The position numbers and the translations under genes are program-made. From Zygaena filipendulae (Eukaryota; Arthropoda; Insecta; Lepidoptera; Zygaenidae): a stretch of 64,000 nucleotides of DNA. The DNA is taken from assembly GCA_907165275.2 (NCBI GenBank), contig OU015665.1, forward strand, positions 930,001 to 994,000. Reading direction: 5' to 3'. The notes below the pieces were generated by a model that ran no database searches, had not been told where the DNA came from, and saw only the letters and a program-made list of their open reading frames with translations. Shown piece by piece: positions 55,568 to 64,000 of this stretch (its first letter is position 1; every line of letters begins with the position of its first letter).

Positions 55568-55884
55568 ATTACAATTTATACGAATGGTCAAACGATGAAA
55601 TGTACTAAAGTAGTACCGTCCGCGTCAGTAGCCATCACGCATGCGCGCTCATTTCAACCGCATGCGCCTCGGAGTCGCGTCGCAGGCGCAGGCGACGGAA
55701 AAAATCTCGCCCGCCTAATAAGGACCTTGGTACGTGGTTGGAAACACTACTGTTGGCGATTATCTCACGGCCTGCAGAAACGGGGTCACGTGACAGCAAA
55801 ACTGCTTCTGCGCATATACTTATAAGTAGCTTTGAAACGGACACGCTCAAATTTAAATCACTACATGGTATTTAAAAAAAAAGT
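55568..55884. other. GC/CpG-rich stretch without recognisable gene
   Basis: 55615-55830 is CpG-rich, and overlapping frames on both strands lack motifs. Possibly unmethylated regulatory DNA or an old repeat; no support either way. Confidence 0.35.
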
Positions 55885-56050
55885 CGCTTCCCACTGTCTG
55901 TCCCTACGTATGCTTAGATCTTTAAAACTACGCAACGGATTTTTTCCATGCAATTTTCACCAATAGATAGAGTGATTTATGAAGAAGGTTTATATCTATA
56001 TTTTATCATGGAATTCCCGCGGGAACTCCGAAATTACCGCAGGTGACATA
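55885..56050 (+). mobile_element. Diverged Helitron, 3' end lost
   Basis: CACTGTCTGTCCCTACGTAT, ACTACGCAACGGATTTTTTCC and GAATTCCCGCGGGAACTCCG, ATTACCGCAGGTGA. Terminates in ATAAG rather than CTAG. Confidence 0.55.
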
Positions 56051-56489
56051 AGATTATAAATGCTTTTTTAGACTTTGTTTTATAGCAGCTGTTCTATTAC
56101 CGAAACGTACTAGGTACCTTTATTGTTGTGAGTTTTGTGAAACCTTAACGTAACGCGTAGTGCTGTACTCATAGAGTGAATCAGGAATCAATATTGTTGT
56201 GTTATCACGATACCCATATGTATGAAGAATGCAGTTGATCGATCAAGCATTACAAAGCGATTACAAAAACTCAAAGCTGGACAGTGTTACCATATGTGGA
56301 AAACCTCTGTTGTTGAATGAAAATAACAAATACTAGACACTATTCGATGACTCAAAGTCAAAGTCAGTTAAATTGTTTTATTGAGATACTTTACGATAAC
56401 TAATAGCTAGCAAAATTGTGTTAAGAATATGTCTTATAGTTAGTGCGGCTTATCTTATGTTTGGTGAAACCATATAGGGGTTTAGTTTG

Positions 56490-56673
56490 ATTGTATGTAA
56501 CGGGTTAACTCAGGAATAATTAAGAACAATAAAAAAAATACTCTCTGATAATTAGCTAAACTATAACTGGAATCGAGGGATTTTTATCGCGAGAAAGTTT
56601 TCGAGGGAGTCGCGTATACAATATGACTGCGAGTAATTCAAACTCACGCAGTTGAAACCGCAGACACAGCTAG
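56490..56673 (+). mobile_element. Diverged Helitron with CTAG end
   Basis: GTAACGGGTTAACTCAGGAAT resembles the 1164/35942 subfamily; ends TTGAAACCGCAGACACAGCTAG followed by T (hairpin weakened). The 5' end is uncertain. Confidence 0.6.
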
Positions 56674-58862
56674 TGTTTTTTTTTTTTTCTTGAATGATAT
56701 ACCCAAGGAGGTAAATCATTATAATACAATCTAGCCAATCTAGTTATGACTAATAAGTATTTTAAAGACCTAAACTTCTAAACAAGACTAGATATACTAG
56801 GAATGTGTCCAATAACACTTTTCTTATTGTCTCTATTAAGGGGAAGACACTTTGTTCTTGTGTTCTTTGGATACAGTACTCACAGCACTAAATACACTAT
56901 CACTATACACTACACTAACTCAAAAGGTTTGGTCCTTTTTAGTTTTCGTTTTATATTTGTGTTGTCGAGCTAGTGTGATGATAATAAAATATACGAAAAA
57001 AGGTACAAAATATAAAATATGTAATAAATATCACATAAAACGCAAAGAATTCGAATAACCGCGTCCACAAAGAGAGCATCGAGATGCCAAGGGTTCTGTA
57101 AAGGAAAGACAACCGGTTCGTTATATCGATGGCGAACCGCGATAGGGGGCGAGGCGCCTGCGAGCCGACCACCGTCGCCCGAGTAATTGGGCACCACGGG
57201 ACTTCACACCAGCCGGGCAGCCACGTCCACGCAACCACCATCTCGGATACGGGCACGATGCCCACTTTTGTACGACACCATCCATTAGACAGAGATGGAA
57301 AGAAATATCATATTGTACATTTTGTTACGACTAGCGACTCCAGTCAATTTCTCCAACAGCAATTTCCGTGAGGGCGTTCAAATGGAAATTTTTATCGGTC
57401 TATGAATATTATTTGATATGGTATTAGATATTTTGTTTTTAAAAGATCGTTTTATAATAACTTTCCAAGTTTCAACGGGTTACAAATAAAGTATCAATTT
57501 TATTTGTGTACACACTTAACCCAAAACTCTATACACTTTTCGTGCAAACAATATATTTTGAATTTGTGTCTCAATTTATATGTATAAGTTGTCGGTTAAT
57601 TTGACCATGTCACGCAAAAAATACTATTATAAAAGGATTTGATTGAAAGTTTGCATGTAGACAGACAACCTAAGTCTATGTTTTGTCTCGGTACGTAAGT
57701 GACTTCCTAAGGGAATTCCTAAAATCATACTATTATAGGACTGTACTAGTGTACTGTAGCTATACTAGAGTCTACAGATACTCGTAGTATTTGGATAAAT
57801 TTAAATAAAATTGTATGGAATTGTATGGAATGACCCTTGTACATGTTTACTTTTATATTTTCTTTCTTTTTATGTTGTCCTTGTGTGCATTAATTGTTAA
57901 ATAAATAAATAAAATGGGTGCCTACATCGAAGTTCCAAATATTCCAGGTGACATTTTAATAGTCACTCTCTACTTATAAAACTTATTATCAATAATCATG
58001 TGACTGAACATATAAATTTCTAGAAGTAACAATAAATCAACTTATAAGACTAGGTTATTTTTATATAAACATTTGAAATTTTTGTTTTGCTTTCAAAAGC
58101 TTCTGTCATCTTTCAAATCTTTGTACAATAATTACACCCGAATCGATAAGTGCAGTTGATGGGATGATTTAGAAATTATATCATCTTGCAATAGTAGAAT
58201 CGTTATAGAAAAATATAGGTCCAAATTTGATTGATTGTGATTAGATAGATACACAATACTATATTCAGCGACTTAATTAAAAGTTCGTTGACACGACGAG
58301 ACGTCGCGGAATCTAGGAGTCGACCGTGTATTTCGGTCTGGCCGTCCGTCCGTCCGTCCGTTCATAGTCTTTTCCCGGGCATTACAAATACACAAATATA
58401 TAAATAAACCCGACGTTTTCATACGACCGCCGCGGCATTAACTCCCGTGCGGACTTTTACGACGCGCCTAGTCGATAAGACCGCCGTTCGGGCGTGTACC
58501 GATTATGCTCATTCAGCAAACCACAACGATAACCATTCGTAGAGGGTCTCCAACGATCATTTTTATATTCCGACGTTTAGCAAACAAGACACGCGCCGGG
58601 GCTCACGTGCAAGTGGTGGAGCTTTCGATCTGTATTCCCGCTAACAAAATACATTGTAAGCGATTGATATTTTAACACGCATACTGGGAATCAGGAATAA
58701 GTCAAAACAAATATTAATGTTTCTCGTTAGCGAAATCCCGAAGCGGATGGATGCATTCGGGGAATTTATTAATACTTTACCACCCTGTCGGTGTAGTTCT
58801 CTGGGATCCTTTGAGTATGCTCACTTTCCTCGCAGACCTACCACAAAGAGTGGGTATTGATC
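56674..58862. other. 2.2 kb without recognisable gene
   Basis: A T-run at 56677-56690; GC-rich at 57060-57260 (104-codon minus frame, no motif). AATAAATAAATAAAA at about 57900 could be a retroelement tail. 58290-58640 is CpG-rich with a CCGTCCGTCCGTCCGTCCGT microsatellite, homeodomain- and AACCACA-type words, and may be regulatory. Confidence 0.35.
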
Positions 58863-58864
58863 TA

Positions 58865-59254
58865 GGGTTGCCAACCCTCCTGTTTGCCCAGGACATGTGT
58901 TTTGACGTGCGGTCCTGACTTTTTAAGTCATGTCCTGGGTTTTTAAAGCGTCCAGGTTTTAAAATTACACGCGCCTTACTCTGCCTCCAATCGTACATTT
59001 TATCGGTGGGCCCGGTATAATTTACTAGATACTTCCTAAACAATTTGAACTGCTATTATTTGAGCTTCATTTACTCTGTTTCCATCGCGTAAATATCATA
59101 TTACCAATGATATTTTAAATGTCTTTGCATATTACCATAGGAAATTAACTACTTACTGTTTTAATATTTCTTCTGCGTTCTGTTTTTAAGCCGTAGTGCC
59201 CTGGTAAGTATATCCACCTTGTAATCCTGGTTTTCTATATTTATGGGGCAACCC
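58865..59254. mobile_element. 390-bp MITE, GGGTTGCC ends, TA flanks
   Basis: GGGTTGCCAACCCTCC at left and GGGGCAACCC at right are short inverted repeats, with TA outside both (58863-58864, 59255-59256). The interior has CAGGACATG...AAGTCATGTCCTGG, itself inverted. No transposase. Confidence 0.6.
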
Positions 59255-59256
59255 TA

Positions 59257-59794
59257 TATTAATCGTACATAGAGCGCAAACGGAGAACCGTTTTAATCTT
59301 CCAATTTCAACTGGAAACCGAATGATATCTTCAGCTTATCTGATGACTACAAAAGGTCGTTACGAACAGGTCACAACTGCAAGGCTGCGTGGGAGTGAGA
59401 CGGGCCGCGGATACTACTTCGGATATGTTCCGTCCGTCCCTTCGGTCACCCGGCTAATTAAAAGGATTTTGTTAGCTGTCAACGTGAGATAAAGCGCCGC
59501 TTTGATGTTGCCGCTCATGTGTATTTAATGTGCTCAATCAAAGACGGATTTGAACTTTAAACGCCGAATTAGAACATCTCATTGAATTAATAAAGGATTA
59601 AAATAACAGTTCATTAAAGCAGTTAAGTGTTATTGTTACTTTTGAAATATCAATCGACTAAAACGTTTAATCAAAGATTCAACGAAATTAAACTTACACA
59701 AACAAACGTTCTAATAAACCTGTTACAGCAAGCAGTTCAATATAAACAGTGGGAAATTACAATGAAAATATAGTGGCACAAAGCCTATTCGTAA
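59257..59794. other. Unassigned, possible regulatory DNA
   Basis: No gene. CTTTGATG (about 59499), ATCAAAG (about 59537) and ATCAAAG (about 59670) are TCF/Pangolin-type words within 180 bp. Inference only. Confidence 0.35.
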
Positions 59795-59995
59795 CTAGCT
59801 GTACCCCGCAGTTTCAACAGCATTAATTCCAGAGATCCCGCGGAAGTTCTGGGATAAAAAGTACCCTATGTGTTATTCTGATGTATAAACTATATTATTA
59901 TAAAGTTTAATTAAAATCCATTAAGTCGTTTTTGAGTGAAAGGGTAACAAACGTCCATACGTACAAACTTTCGCGTTTAAAATAATATTAGTAAG
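59795..59995 (-). mobile_element. Complete non-autonomous Helitron
   Basis: A|CTAGCTGTACCCCGCAG left; AATAATATTAGTAAGA right. Body ACCCTATGTGTTATTCTGAT as in 43957-44174; both lack the hairpin's right half or carry substitutions in it. Confidence 0.8.
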
Positions 59996-60413
59996 AGTTT
60001 CTGTTGGGCTGCAGTCGTAGAAAACAAGAACTGAATGGATGAGTTGACACTATCACTAACTAGCATCATGAGATCATATCTTCAACGGTGCAATAAGAAT
60101 TGTGGGACAAATATTTGCGACCCTGTAGACACTGATTAGTCAGGAATCAGGATACCTACCCATATGATGTGGACAGACAAACATTTATTTAGCATCCAAA
60201 TTGTTTACATTACATATTCATTTTAATTTTACTTGGAAGATTTCCTTTTACTCATACTAAAATACATTTTTGTGATTCCGAGATTTGTGCGCTGATCATA
60301 ATTTAGATTTTATATGTACATTGTACATGGTGTAGGTAAGTTTCAGCGAGGGACGTATTGAAGGAACTGTGTTGTCTCAAATAGGTATGTTTATAAAAAT
60401 ATACTATTATCTA
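59996..60413. other. Unassigned spacer
   Basis: No feature recognised. Confidence 0.4.
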
Positions 60414-60652
60414 TCTATACATATAAAATGCTTTGTCCTGAATGACTGATGGATCAACGCACAGCCTAAACCGCTGATCGCATAGAGACCTGAAACTTGG
60501 AGGGTGTGTTCTTGGTGTGAGGCCTACTCCGATAAGAAAGGATTTTTTTTAAATTCAATCCCTAAGGGGAAGAAAAGGGGTTGCAAAGTTTGTATGGAAC
60601 AATTCCGCGGGAACTTCGAAATTATCGCGGGTGAAACCGCGCGGGACATAAT
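60414..60652 (+). mobile_element. Helitron, AAAATGCTTTGTCCTG subfamily, CTAG lost
   Basis: TCTATACATATAAAATGCTT start; runs to GAAACCGCGCGGGACA, where AGCTAG is replaced by TAATATAATGG and the next Helitron begins. Confidence 0.8.
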
Positions 60653-60841
60653 ATAATGGAATCAAAGAGTAGAATCCATCTCGAAAACTATTGAACGGAT
60701 TATCATACGGTTTACACAGATAGATTAAGCCTAGCTTGGAGCATCATATAGGCTTTGTTTCATTGAAGTCGAATGTTGGGACAAAAGTTGTTATATGAAA
60801 GTGTTTCACGCGGAGCGTGTGAAACCGCGGGGCACAGCTAG
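60653..60841 (+). mobile_element. Helitron (subfamily of 578 and 40948)
   Basis: GGAATCAAAGAGTAGAATCC, TAGGCTTTGTTTCATTGAAG, TTGTTATATGAAAGTGTTTC; ends GTGAAACCGCGGGGCACAGCTAG|T. Forward copy of a body seen twice in reverse elsewhere in the window. The 5' end is uncertain. Confidence 0.78.
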
Positions 60842-61583
60842 TATAAAAATAAATTTGACGTAAAAATTACTCCCGAAAATCGAGCGTGCATATTGCGGAT
60901 GCGGTGACGGATCATACCCTAAGGACTATTCACACCCCTTTCTTCCTCCAAATGCAAAAGTCATTTATCCCGTTTTTATCTAAAGTTTTCTCTGCGATTT
61001 ATCGGTGTTTTTTTTTATTATTTTTATTTATACAATATTTTTATTAAGTTCGAATATGTCGCTCGTTAAAAATCACATCCTGTATATTGTATAATTTGTA
61101 AAAATATAAGGATTTCCAAGAAAATAGGTTGATATTTCCATGGCGCGGCGCATTTGTTAGCATACGTGACACTAACAGGTAATGTTTATAAATTACGTCA
61201 CTTTTTTCCCTACGTACGCAAAGGTCGAAACCTCGCTCACGACTACAATGGAGGCCTAACGAAAGGATTAGGCTCGGTGTCGGGTTTTGGTGATGAGCCT
61301 CTTTTGTTAGCCGCCTCCGCGGACCCGGGCCCGAGTCGACGGAAATCGTTTATTTGAGCATAACCAATGAACACTGTAATATTTTTTTGGTCGCACGAAA
61401 GTTTAATTTAAGAAAGACTGATCTTAGCCCGCGGCTGTGCTTACGGCCGGTCTAAAAGTGTGATTATGTTACGAACTTATTGTAACTCCTCTTTTAGTGA
61501 AACGAAAGTAACCAACTCTAAGGTTTAATTTAGGCTAAGTATAAAGAAGGCGACTGCAAATACCCTGTTTGTTTACGCTAGAT
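60842..61583. other. Unassigned spacer of ~740 bp
   Basis: No gene. TTAGCCCGCGGCTGTGCTTACGG near 61425 may be a decayed Helitron end. The 67-codon frame at 61154 has no motif. Confidence 0.35.
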
Positions 61584-62822
61584 TTTTAACCGACTTCCAA
61601 AAAGGAGGAGGTTCTATGTTCGATTGTATGTTTTTTTTTTTTTTTTTTATGTATGTTCACCGATTACTCGAAGACGGTTGGACCGATTTGAAAAATTCTT
61701 TTTTTGTTTGAAAGCGTTTACTTCCAATTAGGTCCCATTGCCACCAAGTCGAGATCTGATGATGGGATCTTGGAGAAATCGAGGGAACTCTTCAAAAATT
61801 ATAGGCACACCTATAGCGATTTGGGTATTTTGATAGTAAATCGTTCATTTGCTTTCAGAAAGCAAAATTTGAAGAAGTGGAACTGATGATGAAGACCACA
61901 GGTGGTCATCGGAACAACTCAAAAATAATACGTATTTCACGGGTTCTGATTGAAGCGATTTAAAAAATTGTTTTTTGTTTGAAAGGGGATACTCCCAAAT
62001 TGATTCCATTGTCACCAAATCGAGATTTGATGATGGAATCTTGGAGTAATCGAGGGAACTCTTCAAAAATTATGAGAACACTTATAGCGATTTTTGTATT
62101 TTTTATAGTAAATCGTTTATTTGCTTTCGGAAAGCAAAATTTGAAGAAGAGGAACTGATGATGAAGACCACAGATGGTCATCTGAACTACTAAATTTGAA
62201 GAAGTGGAATAATAGGTATTTCACGGGTTCTGAATCGTTAACTTTAATATGGTTTCTAAACAATTTATGCCCGTCACAATGTATATGGTGAAGTGGAACT
62301 GATGATGATGTACCAGGAGAACTCCTCAACAATTAACGTCCCTGCGTCGGGAAAAGCAATATTTTGTAAAAGGTGATGAGCAGTTGACATTAGGCTATTG
62401 TAACTTAGAGAAATTACGAACTAAGTCACTTAAAAGCGAGAAATAAACAAAATTTTAACAAATTAAATTAAAACCGACTTCCAAAAACACAAAACTAAAA
62501 AACTAAAAATAAAAAGCTAAAAATAACAAAATACCGATTTAATCCAAAAGACAAAAACACACGTAATATTATTATTGGTTTGTGCTACCACTGATCGGTA
62601 TGAAGTCGGTGAAAGCCAAATATGGGGGGGAAGATGGGCTAAGTCGACTCCCGCCACCAGCTCTTCGTGAGCAGAACAACCCAAGTGGGCAGACACCAGC
62701 GGGCTTGTCACCGAATTCAAACCGATGAGTGGTAGCACAAACCAATAATAATATTACGTGTGTTTTTGTCTTTTGGATTAAATCGGTATTTTGTTATTTT
62801 TAGCTTTTTATTTTTAGTTTTT
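61584..62822 (+). repeat. 1.2-kb ACCGACTTCC repeat ending in a foldback
   Basis: TTTTTAACCGACTTCCAAAA, AGGAGGAGGTTC, a 17-base T-run, then two tandem blocks of about 280 bp (61700-61975, 61976-62230), each with TCTTGGAG(A/T)AATCGAGGGAA and GGTCATC(G/T)GAAC. A GTCGGTTTT-type A-rich zone leads into the 62500-62822 foldback. Paralogue of 51018-52270. I cannot say whether it is a retroelement or DNA element. Confidence 0.78.
62500..62822. repeat. Inverted repeat, ~98-bp arms, 1 mismatch
   Basis: Left arm 62502-62598 (ACTAAAAATAAAAAGCTAAA ... TTGTGCTACCACTGATCGG) pairs with 62722-62818 with about one mismatch. The loop of about 123 bp is GC-richer and resembles a tRNA-SINE-free spacer (AACAACCCAAGTGGGCAGAC). 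The paralogue at 52220 has decayed arms. Confidence 0.85.
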
Positions 62823-63073
62823 TTGGTGATACACATACAAACATACAGATAGAGAGAAAGAAAATAGTATATTATAATCATCATCATCGATATCGTGTAC
62901 CTACCTAAATACTAATATAATAATTAACTTATAAATAATATCAATATACAGCTTGACTATATTTACAATTTTATTATACGTGTCATATGTTTGGAATTTG
63001 GATATAGGTATAGGTACTGTGAATCCTTTAGTCTAATATATCAACAGAAAACGACATCGAAAATGTATTATAG
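62823..63073. other. Short unassigned spacer
   Basis: AT-rich, no feature seen. Confidence 0.4.
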
Positions 63074-63519
63074 ATCCCAACAAAAACATTTTCATGTAAA
63101 ATGTTGCCAAGACGAGACCATATGCCAGCACTTTCAAAAAGTTATCAGATCTTATGTAGAGCCAAGCTTCTAACTCTACACGCCTTAACTCTACAAGGTC
63201 TAACTTCACAAACTCTACACCTTAGCCAAAATATGTCGCTTGACCATTTCGCTACATTCACATGGCCCTTAGGCCCTAAGGTGAAAAATTGGTCAATTTT
63301 TCATTACTTTTCTGTTATATAATAATAGTTCTTTGTAGTAACGAAACGGCCAAGCCACATATTTTGGCTAAGGTGTAGAGTTTGTGAAGTTAGACCTTGT
63401 AGAGTTAAGGCGTGTAGAGTTAGAAGCTTGGCTCTACATAAGATCTGATAACTTTTTGAAAGTGCTGGCATATGGTCTCGTCTTGGCAACATTTTACATG
63501 AAAATGTTTTTGTTGGGAT
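63074..63519. mobile_element. Perfect 162-bp inverted repeat element
   Basis: 63074-63235 is the exact reverse complement of 63358-63519, read base by base, with similar but diverged sequence for about 20 bp further in. Loop about 122 bp. Arms start ATCCCAACAAAAACATTTTC and contain a run of CTCTACA-type words (CTAACTCTACACGCCTTAAC). Two identical 50-residue peptides predicted on opposite strands are just this symmetry. Probably a MITE or foldback element; no target duplication found. Confidence 0.88.
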
Positions 63520-64000
63520 TGCATTTCTTTTTGTAAGTCAAAATTGCAGAAGTCTCATACAAACTTCCATCCCCTAATTTAAGGGGTTGGGAGATAAAAG
63601 TTACAAGTTTTATAATTTTTTTGTTGTTTGTTTACTAATACTAGCTTACATACCAAATTTCAGCTTTCTAGGACATTAGGAAGTACCCTAAGAATTTTGA
63701 TGATCATCAGTGAGTCAGTGACGAAATCGAGGTTTTTTAGATATCAATAAAATCTAAAGGATGGGAGCTATACAATTAAAACTTTAATAAGTCTGCTATT
63801 GACAACATATTCCGAAAATTTTGTTTATCTGGTATAATCCAGACCCAAGTTACAAGGGTTCAAAAAAACGACGAAACGCTTCGAGAAAAGGTAGGTAGTG
63901 CCCTTGCGCTTTGCTGGCTCGTCTTGGCGGGGGCACTACCGTGCCCCCAGATCCTAAGTTACTTTGACAGCGGGACCGTAAAAAATAAAAAAGCGACCGA
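63520..64000 (+). repeat. Repeat-like tail with GC hairpin, runs off the window
   Basis: CCAAATTTCAGCTTTCTAGG, GTACCCTAAGAATTTTGATG and GATCATCAGTGAGTCAGTGA look like a dispersed repeat body, ending GGGGGCAC-TACC-GTGCCCCC (63931-63950) and then AGATCCTAAG. The hairpin plus nearby CTAA is reminiscent of a Helitron 3' end but the next base is G, not T. The right extent is unknown. Confidence 0.45.

Noticed and set aside
56951..57265. 104-codon minus-strand frame in GC-rich patch
   Set aside because: Upper half is GC-driven and the lower half AT-driven low-complexity sequence; no recognisable protein.
58348..58371. CCGT tandem run
   Set aside because: Simple microsatellite; no further structure.
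63101..63492. Two identical short proteins on opposite strands
   Set aside because: They are the two arms of one perfect inverted repeat, not a gene pair.

Overview
This window looks like intergenic or intronic DNA from a moth or butterfly (Lepidoptera). It is AT-rich. It contains many short elements of the kind that end in a CCGCGG-type hairpin followed by GGCACAGCTAG, and several ACCGACTTCCAAAAAGGAGG repeats. The palindrome GTAGGTACCTAC recurs, and tRNA-headed SINE-like pieces are present. I could not recognise a single host protein-coding gene, tRNA or rRNA gene. Almost all open frames of 60-140 codons are chance frames or lie inside repeats.

Layout. 0-10 kb: foldback MITEs (1484-1871, 6995-7318, 7614-7847, and 9279-9922 carrying an insertion) and several short Helitrons in otherwise unique DNA. 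10-24 kb: mostly unannotated sequence, with a LINE 3' tail (12436-12699), an inverted-repeat MITE (14874-15209), the C-terminal end of a non-LTR reverse-transcriptase ORF (17453-17833) and a decayed Tc1 element (18243-19789). 24-33 kb: a second Tc1 element with about 109-bp terminal repeats (24621-26192), two MITEs, and a 2152-bp DNA transposon (30208-32359). That transposon has terminal repeats, scattered copies of a subterminal motif, a likely intron and one intact 236-codon reading frame that I cannot assign.

33-45 kb: a dense Helitron graveyard, including a tandem host-plus-Helitron duplication (33414-34005) and 13 or so copies packed into 39.5-44.8 kb. There is also a 482-bp element with TTA duplications and 64-bp internal repeats, two near-identical 320-bp MITEs and a 25-bp perfect hairpin. 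44.9-47.4 kb: a 100-bp tandem satellite of about 25 monomers with two monomer classes and a duplicated block of 5-6 monomers. 48-55 kb: SINE, LINE-type tail, two MITE copies in opposite orientation, one of them split by a 2951-bp hAT element with an exact 8-bp target duplication. 55-64 kb: sparse unique DNA, a TA-flanked MITE, more Helitrons, a 1.2-kb repeat ending in a ~100-bp-arm foldback, and a perfect 162-bp inverted repeat near the end.

Nothing here forms an operon or pathway. The elements work, or once worked, as non-autonomous or decayed transposons that depend on enzymes encoded elsewhere. The best candidates for something new are the 30.2-32.4 kb transposon with its unknown acidic protein, the satellite's higher-order structure and the 162-bp perfect palindrome. 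All family names come from reading termini, target duplications and translated motifs by eye, with no database search.
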